A stretch of DNA of 64,000 nt from Guptibacillus algicola (GCF_020171805.1 NZ_JAIVAF010000001.1:434001-498000); one strand, 5' to 3'. Counted from the stretch's first letter, positions 45,649-56,539 are shown. The notes: generated from the sequence alone by a model not told the origin. Translations and numbers: made by a program.

Positions 45649-47094
45649 TTGAAACATTTATTTTACTTCATTCTGCTTTTATTAGTTGTATTTCATACTC
45701 CTGAGAAAAGCTTTGCTGAAGAATCGGTAAAGATTACGAACACATTAAATGTCCGTTCTGGCCCATCACTTTCATCTTCTGTTCTTCAACAGGTACATAG
45801 TGGCGAGACGTTACGTATAGTTGGAGATTCGGGTGAATGGCTTAAGGTCAGTCTCGGTTCAGACAGTACGGGATGGATTGCTGGCTGGTTGGTTACGACC
45901 AGTGAGAATAGTGATACCCTTTCGGTAGTGGAAGCTGTTGTTTCTGATCTACAGATAAGGTCAGGTCCTGGTGAAGAAAACCGTGTAATCGGAAGCACAA
46001 AACAAGGGGAAACATGGCAAGTGTCAAAAACATCTGGGAATTGGACTGCTATTCACTACCATGACCAAATTGGATGGGTTGCTACTTGGCTTGTCGAAGA
46101 AGTTTCTAACCAAAGCGAACAAAAAGCTACCGCACCGGTCAAAAAAGAAGTAGTCGCTACGATCTTAAACGTTCGAGAAAAGCCTGGAGTTAACAACACG
46201 ATCCTCACACAGCTTCCAAGCGGTACAGTCGTTTCTGACTTAAAACAAGTTGGAGAATGGAGTTATATTCGATACAACAACGGAGAAACAGGATGGGTTG
46301 ATGGAACGTATTTGAAAGAGACAAACAAACACCTTTCAACTAGTACCCTTACACTTCTTTATCATTCCATAAATCTTAGAGGGGGACCAGGACTAGACTA
46401 TCCTGTTATTGCTCAAGGGGCTAAGGATGACAAATATGAAATAGTAGGGAAAGAAAAAGAATGGTATGAAATCATACTAAATGACGGCACAACAGCCTAT
46501 ATTGCCGATTGGATTGTTTCAACAGGTTCTTCTCTCGGACTGAGAGCAAATCATACGAATGGAAAAACCGTCATATTAGACGCAGGGCATGGTGGAGAAG
46601 ATAGTGGAGCCCTTGGCCTTTTTACTTACGAGAAGCTAGTAAATCTCCGTACAACAAAAGCAATTGCTGAAAAACTAAAAGACGCTGGCATTCGTGTCAT
46701 ATTAACAAGGGATGAAGATCGTTATGTTTCACTGTCAGAACGAACAAACCTATCCGGCCTCTACCAGGCAGATGCGTTCGTCAGCGTTCATTATGATAGT
46801 ACTGTAGATCCGACTGTAAGCGGCATAACTACTTATTATTATCATGAAGATCACAAGTCTCTTGCTTCAAGTATTCATAATGAGATTACTCAAAGCAACT
46901 CTCTAAGAGATCGAGGCACACGGTTTGGGAATTATTATGTATTACGCAATAATTCTTCACCATCTGTATTACTAGAACTAGGGTACTTATCTAACCCTTT
47001 TGAGGAACGGCAGATCAATAAACAACAATATCAAGCTAACATGACTTCAAATATTGCGAATGGTATTATTTCTTACCTAAATAAAAATCGATAA
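45649..47094 (+). CDS. yrvJ: N-acetylmuramoyl-L-alanine amidase with SH3 repeats (YrvJ)
   Basis: The 481-residue secreted protein cuts the stem-peptide bond of peptidoglycan. A signal peptide (KHLFYFILLLLVVFHTP) is followed by four SH3b domains, each with an LNVRSGP-type start, LRGGPGLDYP being the fourth. The C-terminal Amidase_3 domain begins near VILDAGHGGEDSGALG and holds the zinc ligands, with E in LLELGYLSN. The TTG at 45649 follows AAAGGAG by eight bases; an ATG 41 codons upstream has no site. Confidence 0.93.
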   Translation: MKHLFYFILLLLVVFHTPEKSFAEESVKITNTLNVRSGPSLSSSVLQQVHSGETLRIVGDSGEWLKVSLGSDSTGWIAGWLVTTSENSDTLSVVEAVVSDLQIRSGPGEENRVIGSTKQGETWQVSKTSGNWTAIHYHDQIGWVATWLVEEVSNQSEQKATAPVKKEVVATILNVREKPGVNNTILTQLPSGTVVSDLKQVGEWSYIRYNNGETGWVDGTYLKETNKHLSTSTLTLLYHSINLRGGPGLDYPVIAQGAKDDKYEIVGKEKEWYEIILNDGTTAYIADWIVSTGSSLGLRANHTNGKTVILDAGHGGEDSGALGLFTYEKLVNLRTTKAIAEKLKDAGIRVILTRDEDRYVSLSERTNLSGLYQADAFVSVHYDSTVDPTVSGITTYYYHEDHKSLASSIHNEITQSNSLRDRGTRFGNYYVLRNNSSPSVLLELGYLSNPFEERQINKQQYQANMTSNIANGIISYLNKNR

Positions 47095-47097
47095 ATA

Positions 47098-47126
47098 AAA
47101 GCAGCAGGGATGCCCTGCTGCTTTTA
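47098..47126. terminator. Bidirectional terminator between yrvJ and dtd
   Basis: AAGCAGCAGGG and CCCTGCTGCTT pair around AT, with A and T runs on either side. Confidence 0.88.
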
Positions 47127-47573
47127 TTATTCCTTACTATCTATGATGAGGGTGACTGGACCGTCATTTGTTAGCTGAACATCCATCATTGCTCCAAACA
47201 CACCTGTTTGAACGTCTACGTCGTTATCCACAACAAAATCGTTAAACCTCTCGTAAAGGCCTTTTGCTTCATCTGGCTTCGCAGCCTTCATAAAGTTTGG
47301 TCTTCTCCCTTTACGGCAATCTCCATAAAGCGTGAACTGAGAAATTGATAGCAACGAACCGCCGGTGTCCTTGAGTGAAAGATTCATCTTATCACTGTCA
47401 TCTTCAAAGATACGAAGATTTACGATTTTGTCAGCCAAGTACGCCGCGTCCTTCTCAGTATCTTCCTGGGTTACACCAAGCAGAACGACGAGTCCTGAAT
47501 CGATTTCCCCAGTTACTTCATCATTTACAGTAACCGATGCATGCTTCGACCTTTGAACTACTGCTTTCATCAT
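47127..47573 (-). CDS. dtd: D-aminoacyl-tRNA deacylase
   Basis: Dtd removes D-amino acids from tRNA. The 148-residue protein has the active-site segments [11 protein letters not shown] and GRRPNF, and a C-terminal NSGPVT-like stretch, [10 protein letters not shown], characteristic of the cross-subunit Gly-cis-Pro motif. There are two adjacent ATG starts (47573 and 47570). It is the last gene of relA-dtd, as in B. subtilis. Confidence 0.95.
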   Translation of the reverse strand: MMKAVVQRSKHASVTVNDEVTGEIDSGLVVLLGVTQEDTEKDAAYLADKIVNLRIFEDDSDKMNLSLKDTGGSLLSISQFTLYGDCRKGRRPNFMKAAKPDEAKGLYERFNDFVVDNDVDVQTGVFGAMMDVQLTNDGPVTLIIDSKE

Positions 47574-47593
47574 AAACTTCCTTTCTAACTCTG

Positions 47594-49774
47594 CTATTGC
47601 ATGATTCTCCGTACGGCATAAATATCTGGAATACGTTTTACACGCTCAACTACTTTCTGAAGATGTGCAGTATTTCGAATGGATACTGTCATACTGATTG
47701 TCGCCATCTTATTGTTATCAGATCGGCCTGATACAGATGTCATATCTGTCTTTGTTTCTGCTACAGCTTGAAGAACTTCATTCAGTAGACCTCTTCGATC
47801 ATACCCACTGATTTCAATGTCAACGTTATAGCTCTTTGGTGAATGACTTTCCCATTCAACTTCAAGAAGGCGTTCTTTGGCATTATCCTCATTGACGTTA
47901 GGACAGTCTTTACGATGGATCGATACACCTCTGCCTTTCGTGATATACCCTACGATATCATCACCAGGAACTGGATTACAGCAGCGTGAAAGTCGAATCA
48001 ACAAATTATCGATGCCTTTGACTCTTACGCCAGACTCCGCACGTTTTGGTGCTTCGGATGGAGAGTGCGTCTTGCCTTCAATAATCGATCTTGCAAGCTC
48101 TTCTTCTTGCTCTTTCGTCTTTTCTTTTCTAGCTTTTTCTGTAAGCCTAGTTGCGATTTGAGCTGCAGTAATGCCTCCATAGCCTACAGCTGCATACATA
48201 TCTTCTTCACTTGTGAAATTAAATTTATTCGAGACGTTCGCAATGTTTTCAGAAGTTAACACTTCTTTAAGTTCAAAACCATGCCCCTTAATTTCCTTTT
48301 CAACAAGTTCTCGACCCTTATCAACGTTCTCTTCACGCTTTTCTTTCTTGAACCATTGCTTAATCTTGTTCTTCGCATGAGAGCTTTGACTGATTTTCAG
48401 CCAGTCTTTACTAGGACCATAAGAATGCTTTGAAGTAAGCACTTCTACGATGTCTCCAGTTTTTAATTTATAATCGAGCGGAACCATCTTCCCATTGACT
48501 TTAGCACCGATACACTGGTTTCCAATCTCAGTGTGAATTCGATAAGCAAAGTCAAGAGGAACAGAACCAGTTGGAAGCTCGATTACATCTCCCTTTGGCG
48601 TAAAGACGAATACCATATCACTGAACAGATCGATCTTAAGAGATTCCATAAACTCTTCAGCATTTGAAACGTCATTTTGCCATTCAAGAATTTGTCTGAA
48701 CCATGACAGCTTTTTCTCAAAAGAACTATTCACTGCACCATCATTATTCTCTTTGTATGCCCAATGGGCGGCGATACCGTATTCTGCAACCTTATGCATA
48801 TCAGAGGTTCTTATCTGTACCTCGAGAGGGTCACCTTTTGGACCGATAACAGTTGTGTGAAGAGACTGATACATATTTGCTTTTGGCATTGCAATATAAT
48901 CTTTGAAACGACCGGGCATAGGCTTCCAACAAGTATGAATGATTCCAAGAACTGCGTAACAGTCTTTGATACTATTCACGATTATTCGAACTGCTAAAAG
49001 GTCATAGATCTCGTTAAATTGCTTATGCTGCTTTGTCATCTTCCTATAAATACTGTAGATATGCTTAGGTCGACCAGAAATTTCAGCATTGATCGAAACC
49101 TCTTCGACACGATCTTGAATCTCACCAACTACCTCATGAACGAAGCCTTCTCTTTCTTCCCGCTTCTTTTGCATGAGATTAACGATGCGATAATACTGTT
49201 GGGGATTCAAATAGCGTAGAGCTGTATCTTCAAGCTCCCACTTAATAGTTGAAATACCGAGTCGATGAGCAAGTGGTGCGAATATCTCCAGCGTCTCGTT
49301 TGCTTTTTGTAATTGTTTTTCTTTTGGCATATGCTTTAGCGTTCGCATATTATGAAGACGGTCAGCAAGCTTAATCAAGATACATCTGATATCTTGAGCC
49401 ATTGCAATCATCATCTTACGGTGATTTTCAGCCTGCTGCTCACGCTTTGATTTATATTTAATCTTCTTTAACTTTGTAACGCCATCAACGAGCATAGCGA
49501 GTTCAGGACTGAACTCGTTTGAGATTTCTTCAAGGGTTACGTCTGTATCCTCAACCACATCATGAAGAAACCCCCCAGCAACCGTTACGGGGTCAACCTC
49601 AAGATTCACAAGAATTCCAGCAACCTCAATAGGGTGAATGATATATGGTTCACCTGATTTACGGTATTGGCCTTCGTGTGAATCACGTGCGTATTCGTAA
49701 GCTCGTTGAACAAAGGAGAGATCCTCCTCTGACAAATATTGCTTCGCTCTTTGCATTACCTCTTCTATGGTCAT
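47594..49774 (-). CDS. relA: Bifunctional (p)ppGpp synthetase/hydrolase RelA
   Basis: The 726-residue RSH protein holds the HD hydrolase domain ([14 protein letters not shown]), the synthetase domain ([21 protein letters not shown]), then TGS, a conserved cysteine domain ([22 protein letters not shown]) and an ACT domain at the C-terminus. Both catalytic parts look intact, so the product should both make and degrade (p)ppGpp in response to amino-acid starvation. It precedes dtd with a 20-base gap. Confidence 0.96.
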   Translation of the reverse strand: MTIEEVMQRAKQYLSEEDLSFVQRAYEYARDSHEGQYRKSGEPYIIHPIEVAGILVNLEVDPVTVAGGFLHDVVEDTDVTLEEISNEFSPELAMLVDGVTKLKKIKYKSKREQQAENHRKMMIAMAQDIRCILIKLADRLHNMRTLKHMPKEKQLQKANETLEIFAPLAHRLGISTIKWELEDTALRYLNPQQYYRIVNLMQKKREEREGFVHEVVGEIQDRVEEVSINAEISGRPKHIYSIYRKMTKQHKQFNEIYDLLAVRIIVNSIKDCYAVLGIIHTCWKPMPGRFKDYIAMPKANMYQSLHTTVIGPKGDPLEVQIRTSDMHKVAEYGIAAHWAYKENNDGAVNSSFEKKLSWFRQILEWQNDVSNAEEFMESLKIDLFSDMVFVFTPKGDVIELPTGSVPLDFAYRIHTEIGNQCIGAKVNGKMVPLDYKLKTGDIVEVLTSKHSYGPSKDWLKISQSSHAKNKIKQWFKKEKREENVDKGRELVEKEIKGHGFELKEVLTSENIANVSNKFNFTSEEDMYAAVGYGGITAAQIATRLTEKARKEKTKEQEEELARSIIEGKTHSPSEAPKRAESGVRVKGIDNLLIRLSRCCNPVPGDDIVGYITKGRGVSIHRKDCPNVNEDNAKERLLEVEWESHSPKSYNVDIEISGYDRRGLLNEVLQAVAETKTDMTSVSGRSDNNKMATISMTVSIRNTAHLQKVVERVKRIPDIYAVRRIMQ

Positions 49775-49906
49775 GAAATCACCTTAATTACTGTTGGTAT
49801 ATAGCTTCTATTATCGTTAAAAAAAGTCTGCATGTAAAGTAATAAAGAAAAATAGGTCGCTTTTCATTACTGGAAACAAGTGGGGGAGCACTTTCTTAAA
49901 GAGAAA

Positions 49907-49940
49907 GAGTGTCCGAAAGATGTTTCGGACACTCTATGAT
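49907..49940 (-). terminator. Terminator of apt
   Basis: AGAGTGTCCGAAA and TTTCGGACACTCT pair around GATG. It lies immediately after apt and before relA. Confidence 0.85.
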
Positions 49941-49942
49941 AA

Positions 49943-50455
49943 TTAATAAGTCATTAGTGTGAAAATGTCATGGCGATCAAGGTTTTTACGTCCTTCTAGG
50001 TAAGAAAGCTCGATCATAAATGCAAGGCCGACAACGACTCCGCCAAGTTTTTCAACAAGTTCGATCGTTGCATTAATCGTACCACCAGTCGCCAACAAGT
50101 CATCTGTTATGAGAACTCTTTGACCTGGTTTGATCGCATCTTTATGAATTGTTAGAACGTCTTTTCCGTATTCTAGTCCGTAGTCCACTTTAACCACTTC
50201 TCTTGGAAGTTTCCCTTCCTTACGTACAGGAACAAATCCAATGCCAAGGATATAAGCTACAGGACAACCTACGATGAACCCACGCGCTTCTGGTCCAACG
50301 ATTACATCGACGTTCTTGTCCTTAGCGAAGTCAGCGATATCACTTACAACGCCTCTATACGCCTCTCCATCTTGCATGAGTGGTGTAATATCTTTGAAGC
50401 GGATCCCTTTCTTCGGGTAATCTTCAACTACTGCAATATAGTCTTTATAATTCAT
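49943..50455 (-). CDS. apt: Adenine phosphoribosyltransferase
   Basis: Apt converts adenine and PRPP to AMP. The PRPP-binding motif [13 protein letters not shown] lies near residue 120, and the preceding segments [11 protein letters not shown] and [10 protein letters not shown] are typical. The 170 residues match the family. It follows recJ with no gap, in an recJ-apt-relA-dtd cluster. Confidence 0.96.
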   Translation of the reverse strand: MNYKDYIAVVEDYPKKGIRFKDITPLMQDGEAYRGVVSDIADFAKDKNVDVIVGPEARGFIVGCPVAYILGIGFVPVRKEGKLPREVVKVDYGLEYGKDVLTIHKDAIKPGQRVLITDDLLATGGTINATIELVEKLGGVVVGLAFMIELSYLEGRKNLDRHDIFTLMTY

Positions 50456-52807
50456 TTATTTTATGGCCTCCTCAGTGCTAGTGAAACAATTTACTGATTG
50501 ATCGAACCAACTTTTCAACGCATGATAAGATGAATAGCAAAAATCATTCTCGAGTTTTGCTTGTTCAAGCTTGCTTCTATACGTTTTAGAAGAAGTAAGT
50601 TCGTTTTTTACAGATTGTGGATTTATTGAAATAAGTCCGTCTTCCATTCTAACAAAGTTCAACTCAAAAAACACCTGTGACATAAAGTTGACAGTCTCTT
50701 TCGACCAACCTTTGTGTTTTGCAAGCTTAGCTGCGTCTTTCAAATGAAAGCTTCCACGTTTCATTAAAAATCCATAATACCACTTAAAATCTTCCCGAGA
50801 TGGAAGAGTCGAAAAGAAATGGTCTTCTTCATGCTCAAAAACTGCATAGGTTCGTTCAGGTTTTCCACCTTTACGAAACAGTTCGATTAGATCTTCTTCC
50901 ACATATGGAAGGTCTAGCAACATTACATATCTATTCTCAAACGATAGATTTGCTTCAAGAGGATTGTGTAATATTAGATCGCTCCAATTTTGGATTCCTA
51001 GTTTATCAACAGTAGAATCTCTAAAAGCAATCATTGTTAGTTTCTCAATCGGGAGGTTTTCTAACCTCTTGTTAAGGTCTCGTATACCACGGTAGTCAAA
51101 CAGTTGCCATTCATTAACCGCTAAGTCATGAACAAAGATTTGTGGTTTCTTCAACCCGTTCCACTCATTTATTGAGAGCTGACCAATTACTGATAGGGCT
51201 GCTCGAGAAGCGATCTCCTCAAATACATATCCAAAATTAAACCCGACCCCATCGAGTGTTGCTCCACCCTCTTTCAAGGAAACTTTCAGGTGATTTTCTT
51301 GACTACCTATCCTTCTGATTTGAGCCAAGTTCACGTCTTTTAGCATCACTACAGGTTTAGGATTACTAACACCAAAAGGAGCTAACAAATTCATTTGTTC
51401 GATCGTATCAAGTGATATATCTTCTATTGAGCAGTGTAGATCAACCTTTGTTAGAGGAGTTAAATCTGCTTCGGTAAGCTTCTCGTTCGCTTGTGCGTTA
51501 AGTCTGCTTCTTAATTCATCAAGATATTCTAAATCGATCGTCATCCCCGCTGCCATCGGGTGGCCTCCGAAATGCGGAAGAATATCTCGACACTCTGATA
51601 GGTTCATAAACATATCGAACCCTTCTATACTCCGAGCGGATCCTTTTGCAACACCTTTTTCTCGGTCGATACTCATGACAATGGTAGGGCGATAATATTT
51701 CTCTACTAGTCGGGAAGCGACAATCCCTATCACTCCCGGATTCCATCCTTCTCGAGCGATGATCAGGACACGATTATCATCAAGTGGATAGTTCGTTTCT
51801 ACTTCTTCTATCGCTTCTTTTGTCATCGTGTTCACAAGCTCTTGTCGGGATTTATTTAAAGAATCGATTTCTTCTGCAAGCTGCTTAGCATATGTGAAAT
51901 CTTCAGTCGTTAATAACTCTACAGCTGGTCCAGCATGCTCTAGCCTTCCAACAGCGTTTAATCTTGGGCCTATTCCAAATCCAAGGTGTTCTTCATTCAA
52001 TTCCTGCCCCTTGAGTCCACACACTTCCAAGAGTGCTTTTATTCCAGGTTTATCGGAATGCTGAAGAGCTCGAATCCCTTCACTAGCAATCAAGCGGTTT
52101 TCATCCTGGAGAGGAACCAAATCAGCAATTGTTCCCATCGCTGCAATTTCGAGCAAGTGACCAGGTATTCGATCAAGAAGTGCTTGTGCTAGTTTAAAAG
52201 CAACGCCGACTCCTGCTAGTCCTTTGAATGGATAGGTGCATCCAGGTTTCTTTGGATTAATAATCGCTAGAGCATCGGGAAGAACGGGTGGTGGCTCGTG
52301 GTGATCGGTAATGATTAGATCGATTCCAATCTCCTTTGCTACCTCTGCTTCATGGACACCAGAAATTCCTGTATCAACCGTTACAATTAAATCATATCCA
52401 TCTTCTTTAGCTTTTCGGAAAGCGGTTTCGTTAGGTCCATATCCTTCAGTAAAACGGTTTGGAATATAATAATCAAACTCAGCACCGAGTTCATTAAACG
52501 TATAGACAAGAACTGAAGTACTACTCACACCATCGGCATCATAATCACCAAAGATCAGAATTCTTTCATTGTTTGAAATGGCTTCTTTTATTCGTTGTAC
52601 TGAATCTTTCATACCATCCATTAAATATGGATCATGATATATTAAATTTTCTTTGTATAAAAATCTACGGGCTGTTTCCGCACTTTGAATACCTCTATTC
52701 ACTAAAAGAGAAGTAGCAAGGCGTGATATCCCTAGTTCACTCTGGAGCTGGTCGATGTTTGTTTCATCTGATTCAGCTAACTTCCAGCGTGTTTTAGACT
52801 TTAACAT
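50456..52807 (-). CDS. recJ: Single-stranded-DNA exonuclease RecJ
   Basis: The 783-residue protein is the 5'-3' exonuclease of recombination and repair. The DHH-type motifs are DYDADGVSS near residue 88 and TDHHEPP near 170, plus a DHHA1 segment with GGHPMAAGMTI. A C-terminal extension of about 200 residues is typical of Bacillus RecJ. All metal ligands appear intact. It is directly upstream of apt. Confidence 0.96.
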   Translation of the reverse strand: MLKSKTRWKLAESDETNIDQLQSELGISRLATSLLVNRGIQSAETARRFLYKENLIYHDPYLMDGMKDSVQRIKEAISNNERILIFGDYDADGVSSTSVLVYTFNELGAEFDYYIPNRFTEGYGPNETAFRKAKEDGYDLIVTVDTGISGVHEAEVAKEIGIDLIITDHHEPPPVLPDALAIINPKKPGCTYPFKGLAGVGVAFKLAQALLDRIPGHLLEIAAMGTIADLVPLQDENRLIASEGIRALQHSDKPGIKALLEVCGLKGQELNEEHLGFGIGPRLNAVGRLEHAGPAVELLTTEDFTYAKQLAEEIDSLNKSRQELVNTMTKEAIEEVETNYPLDDNRVLIIAREGWNPGVIGIVASRLVEKYYRPTIVMSIDREKGVAKGSARSIEGFDMFMNLSECRDILPHFGGHPMAAGMTIDLEYLDELRSRLNAQANEKLTEADLTPLTKVDLHCSIEDISLDTIEQMNLLAPFGVSNPKPVVMLKDVNLAQIRRIGSQENHLKVSLKEGGATLDGVGFNFGYVFEEIASRAALSVIGQLSINEWNGLKKPQIFVHDLAVNEWQLFDYRGIRDLNKRLENLPIEKLTMIAFRDSTVDKLGIQNWSDLILHNPLEANLSFENRYVMLLDLPYVEEDLIELFRKGGKPERTYAVFEHEEDHFFSTLPSREDFKWYYGFLMKRGSFHLKDAAKLAKHKGWSKETVNFMSQVFFELNFVRMEDGLISINPQSVKNELTSSKTYRSKLEQAKLENDFCYSSYHALKSWFDQSVNCFTSTEEAIK

Positions 52808-52896
52808 CGAATCACCTCTTAACCAGTCTATTATATATAGTTATTGCTAATTTGACCATAGGTCTCTATGAATGAATCTTTGAAAACAAATATAAA

Positions 52897-52920
52897 ACCC
52901 CCGCAAATGCGGAGGTTGAA
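52897..52920 (-). terminator. Terminator of the LapA-domain gene
   Basis: AACCTCCGCA and TGCGGGGGTT pair around TT, followed on the minus strand by TTATA. Confidence 0.78.
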
Positions 52921-52924
52921 TAGC

Positions 52925-53269
52925 TTATTTATTTTCTTTTTCAACCGAACGTTCTTCAGCTACCACTTCTTCAGATGGTTGAGAGGCTTCATCTGCCTTA
53001 GGAACTGCAACAGATTGATTTTCAGTATGAGCTTGATTTTCTTTCCGAAGTCTTTTCACTTCTCTACTCAATTTGTAGTACTTCACCATTCCAAACCCAA
53101 GTACTAGAATTGCCCCCATTAGGACGGACCCTAAAATGACGAGCACCAGTGGCCATTCAGATGTTCCGAACACATAGTTCACTTGAACAGGGTCGACATT
53201 TACTACTGAAAAAACCGCAATGATTAGAGCGAATAGAAGACCAACCACAATTCCCCATTGTCCTTTCAT
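52925..53269 (-). CDS. LapA domain-containing membrane protein
   Basis: The 114-residue protein has two membrane helices (IVVGLLFALIIAVFSVVNV and WPLVLVILGSVLMGAILVLG) and a coiled, charged tail ending SVEKENK. This is the LapA (DUF1049) layout found upstream of recJ in Bacillus. The ATG at 53269 follows GGAGG by nine bases; the in-frame TTG at 53278 is too close. Function is unknown. Confidence 0.85.
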   Translation of the reverse strand: MKGQWGIVVGLLFALIIAVFSVVNVDPVQVNYVFGTSEWPLVLVILGSVLMGAILVLGFGMVKYYKLSREVKRLRKENQAHTENQSVAVPKADEASQPSEEVVAEERSVEKENK

Positions 53270-53310
53270 CTCTTTCAACCTCCCCTTAATACTAGTCTAT
53301 TCTCTTGCAC

Positions 53311-54213
53311 TCAACTTTTTTCCTTTGTTTCATAAGGATTAATATGAACGAGCACATCATGTACCTCATCTTGTTCGAGAAGATGTTCTTTCACAGCTTT
53401 TCCTATATCGTGACCTTCTTTCACTGTGATGTTTGGGTCTACTCCAAGCTTAATGTCAATAATGACATAATGCCCATGCTCTCTCGCATAGAACTCATCC
53501 AAATTAAGGACGCCTGGCATCTCTTTGATTGCTTTTACGTAATGCGTTGTATCTTCATCATGTAATACATGGTCTAACGTTGTATGAATCGATTCAAAGC
53601 CTAATTTAACTGCCATTTTTCCAATAAGGATTGAAACAAATATTCCCGCTACAGGGTCTGCATAAACAAGCCATGACATGTTGAAGAAGCTTCCAAGAAG
53701 AGCACCTGTTATACCTATTAGTACGGCGATTGAAGAATAAACGTCTGAACGATGTTCGTAAGCATTTACGATGAGAGCATCACTGTTAATCCTTTTCCCT
53801 AACCTGTACTTGTATCGAAACAAGATTTCTTTCGAAATGATTGAAATGAGCGCAGCATACAGAGCTAGTTGACCTGGTGCCTCGATGGGTTCAAATAATG
53901 CTTGGCCAGAACTGATCCCTATTTCCACTCCAACAAGGAGGAGTAATACTGCAACAATAATCGCTGCAATCGATTCAGCTTTACCGTGTCCATATGGATG
54001 ATCTCGATCAGGAGGTAGCTTTGCAGCCCTAAGACCAATTAATACCGCAAACGATCCTGCAACATCAGAAGCAGAGTGTGCCGCATCGGCTATCAACGCA
54101 CGACTATTCGATATATACCCGATCACACCTTTTAGGACAGCAAGAGCAATATTTGCGATTATGCCAATGAGAGCTGCTACCTCAGCTTTGCGAAAACGCT
54201 CTTCTTTATTCAT
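53311..54213 (-). CDS. Cation diffusion facilitator transporter
   Basis: The 300-residue protein has six membrane helices. The metal-site residues are in ADAAHSASDVAGS (helix 2) and HRSDVYSSIAV (helix 5), and the C-terminal dimerisation domain carries DIKLGVDPNITVKEGHDIG. The family exports Zn, Mn, Fe or Co. B. subtilis MneP and MneS are manganese exporters of this type, but the metal cannot be named from sequence alone. Confidence 0.9.
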   Translation of the reverse strand: MNKEERFRKAEVAALIGIIANIALAVLKGVIGYISNSRALIADAAHSASDVAGSFAVLIGLRAAKLPPDRDHPYGHGKAESIAAIIVAVLLLLVGVEIGISSGQALFEPIEAPGQLALYAALISIISKEILFRYKYRLGKRINSDALIVNAYEHRSDVYSSIAVLIGITGALLGSFFNMSWLVYADPVAGIFVSILIGKMAVKLGFESIHTTLDHVLHDEDTTHYVKAIKEMPGVLNLDEFYAREHGHYVIIDIKLGVDPNITVKEGHDIGKAVKEHLLEQDEVHDVLVHINPYETKEKS

Positions 54214-54290
54214 GTCTTCACCCCTAAATGTACCTATTCACTATAGCCTTTCCCTTGAATACTCTCACATAACATAAATAAATTCCGACT

Positions 54291-54321
54291 GTAAAAGCCA
54301 TGGCTATGCCATGGCTTTTAC
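54291..54321 (-). terminator. Terminator of secF
   Basis: AAAAGCCATGGC and GCCATGGCTTTT form a 12-bp palindromic stem around ATA, flanked by T-rich sequence. Confidence 0.82.
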
Positions 54322-54324
54322 TCT

Positions 54325-55245
54325 CTAAGCTTCATTCGGAGTTGTTGTGAATTTCTTCTTTTTAAGTTGCTTTCCTTTCCAAACAGCCCATATTTGAGAG
54401 GCAATAAATAGAGAGGAATACGTACCTGCAACTAGTCCGATTAGCAATGCTATTGCAAATGGACGGATTGCTTCCCCACCGAAAATAGTGAGCGCAGCTG
54501 CCGCAAATACCACTGTTAAAACAGTATTGATGGAACGAGCTAGTGTTTGAACAAGACTCTTATTTACGACACGTGCGATGTCTTCAAAGTCCTTGATCTT
54601 TTTCTCAAACTTCATGTTTTCTCGAATTCTATCGAACGTAACGATCGTATCGTTGATCGAATACCCGACAATGGTTAGAACAGCAGCGATGAAGGTAATA
54701 TTCACCTCTATCTGCAATAAGCTGAAGACCGCAATAATAAAGAACGCATCATGAAAGAGCGCAACAATTGCAGCCAATCCTTGTAGCCATTCAAACCTGA
54801 TTGCCACATAGATAATGATTCCTAGAGATGCGATCGCAACCGCAATAAATGCATTTTTCGCAAGATCCACAGCAACATCAGGGGAAACTGTACTTACATT
54901 AGGTTCAGCACCGTAAAGTTCAGTAAAATGATCTTTTAATTCACTGATTTCTTCTTTTTCAAGTTCGTCTTTAAAAGCCGCAACTGCCATGTCTCCTCCG
55001 CCAGCAAGCGTTATCGACTCAGGTTGATAGCCAAGGGAGTCTAATTCAGAGCTAACTTCTTCAGTCGTTAGTTTCTGTTCCGAAGTAATATCAACTCTTG
55101 AACCGCTTGAGAAATCGATACCGAGATTAAGACCAAAAATGGCAAGCACCAATCCTCCAAGGACAATGAGGGCTAGTGAAATCATAAAGAACTTATTACG
55201 ATGTTTAACGAAGTCAAAATCAATATTTCTTATTTTAGAGCTCAT
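54325..55245 (-). CDS. secF: Protein translocase subunit SecF
   Basis: SecF and SecD assist late steps of Sec-dependent protein export using the proton gradient. The 306-residue SecF has six membrane helices and segments FGLNLGIDFSSGSRVDI and YSINDTIVTFDRIREN, the latter typical of the RND-like fold. The ATG at 55245 follows AAGGAG; the GTG at 55254 overlaps it. In B. subtilis SecD and SecF are one polypeptide; here they are separate, with an 11-base overlap. Confidence 0.95.
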   Translation of the reverse strand: MSSKIRNIDFDFVKHRNKFFMISLALIVLGGLVLAIFGLNLGIDFSSGSRVDITSEQKLTTEEVSSELDSLGYQPESITLAGGGDMAVAAFKDELEKEEISELKDHFTELYGAEPNVSTVSPDVAVDLAKNAFIAVAIASLGIIIYVAIRFEWLQGLAAIVALFHDAFFIIAVFSLLQIEVNITFIAAVLTIVGYSINDTIVTFDRIRENMKFEKKIKDFEDIARVVNKSLVQTLARSINTVLTVVFAAAALTIFGGEAIRPFAIALLIGLVAGTYSSLFIASQIWAVWKGKQLKKKKFTTTPNEA

Positions 55246-56539
55246 CGATCTCACTCTCCTTCACGCCAAAAAGTCCGGGCTTTTTGTTCAATGCCCTGCT
55301 CTTGACCCACAGTCCGAGTAGGATGCGTGAACCCCAAACAGCAGTCAAAAAGCTTACAATAATACTTGTGATCAACATTACTGCGAACCCTTTTACAGAG
55401 CTTGTACCGTATGCAAACAGTACTCCAGCAGCGATCAACGTAGTGATATTCGCATCGAAAATTGTTGTAAATGATCGTCTTCCACCAGCTTTGAAAGAAG
55501 ACATGATCGATTTACCAGAACGTATTTCTTCTTTTATCCGCTCATACGTAATGATATTGGCATCAACAGCCATACCTACACCGAGGATCAATGCTGCTAT
55601 ACCTGGCAGTGTTAACACAGCTCCCATCCAGTTAAACACGACTAGGATTAGATAGATATAAGCACTTAGTGTGATAACAGCGATCATACCTGGGAATCGA
55701 TAATAGAAAAGCATAAATAGGAAGATTAAGCCGATTCCAATAAATCCAGCTGTAACGGTTTTATCTAGTGACTTTTCCCCAAACTGTGCTCCAACAGATG
55801 TTGAATAAATTTCATCAAGCTTCACAGGAAGAGACCCTGCATTTAATAGTTCCTTTAAATTCTCTGCTTCTTCAATTGTAAATGGTGGTCCAGAGATGAT
55901 AACTGTATTTTGTGAAAGCACTTCTCGTACTGATGGATCAGAAATAAACTTCTGTTCATCAGCAGGTTTTTGCGCTTCTTCTTTGTACGAGTCACCTTCT
56001 TGATAATCCAACCAAATCACCAATCGGTTATCAGGAAACGGCTTTTGCATAATTTCGCCAGTGATTTCAGCGAATTGTTGAGGATCCTTTAAAGCAACCT
56101 GAACGACTGGCTGATTATCCTGAAATACTACTTTCGCAGCGCCTTCCTTCAAATCCGCACCGCTCATCTTCTCTTCGTCTTCTACAGTTCGAAATGTAAG
56201 CTCAGCCTGCGTAGAAAGAAGTTCACGTGCCTGATTTTGGTCCTTTACACCAGCTAATTGAACGCGAATTCGATCTTCTCCTTCAATTGTGATACGAGGT
56301 TCAGATACACCCAGAACATTGATTCGTTTATATAGTGCGCTTACAGTACTATTCAACAAGTCTTTGGAAAGCTCTTGTCCTTCCTCAGCAGGTTTTACTT
56401 CATAAAGCACTTCAAAGCCACCTTGAAGATCAAGACCTAACTTAATGTCTTTTGTTACACCTAGGACCGTCGATCCAATCAATCCTCCAAGCAGGAGAAC
56501 AATCAAAAAGAACGCAACGATCCGGCCTTTTTTTACCAT
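55235..56539 (-). CDS. secD: Protein translocase subunit SecD
   Basis: The 434-residue SecD has an N-terminal helix, a large extracellular P1 domain and five further helices. LGLDLQGGFEVLYEV near the N-terminus and GVGMAVDANIITYERIKEEIR in the membrane part are characteristic. The stop codon lies inside the secF start region, so it is coupled to secF rather than fused to it. Its length plus that of SecF equals the usual fused SecDF. Confidence 0.95.
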   Translation of the reverse strand: MVKKGRIVAFFLIVLLLGGLIGSTVLGVTKDIKLGLDLQGGFEVLYEVKPAEEGQELSKDLLNSTVSALYKRINVLGVSEPRITIEGEDRIRVQLAGVKDQNQARELLSTQAELTFRTVEDEEKMSGADLKEGAAKVVFQDNQPVVQVALKDPQQFAEITGEIMQKPFPDNRLVIWLDYQEGDSYKEEAQKPADEQKFISDPSVREVLSQNTVIISGPPFTIEEAENLKELLNAGSLPVKLDEIYSTSVGAQFGEKSLDKTVTAGFIGIGLIFLFMLFYYRFPGMIAVITLSAYIYLILVVFNWMGAVLTLPGIAALILGVGMAVDANIITYERIKEEIRSGKSIMSSFKAGGRRSFTTIFDANITTLIAAGVLFAYGTSSVKGFAVMLITSIIVSFLTAVWGSRILLGLWVKSRALNKKPGLFGVKESEIDEL

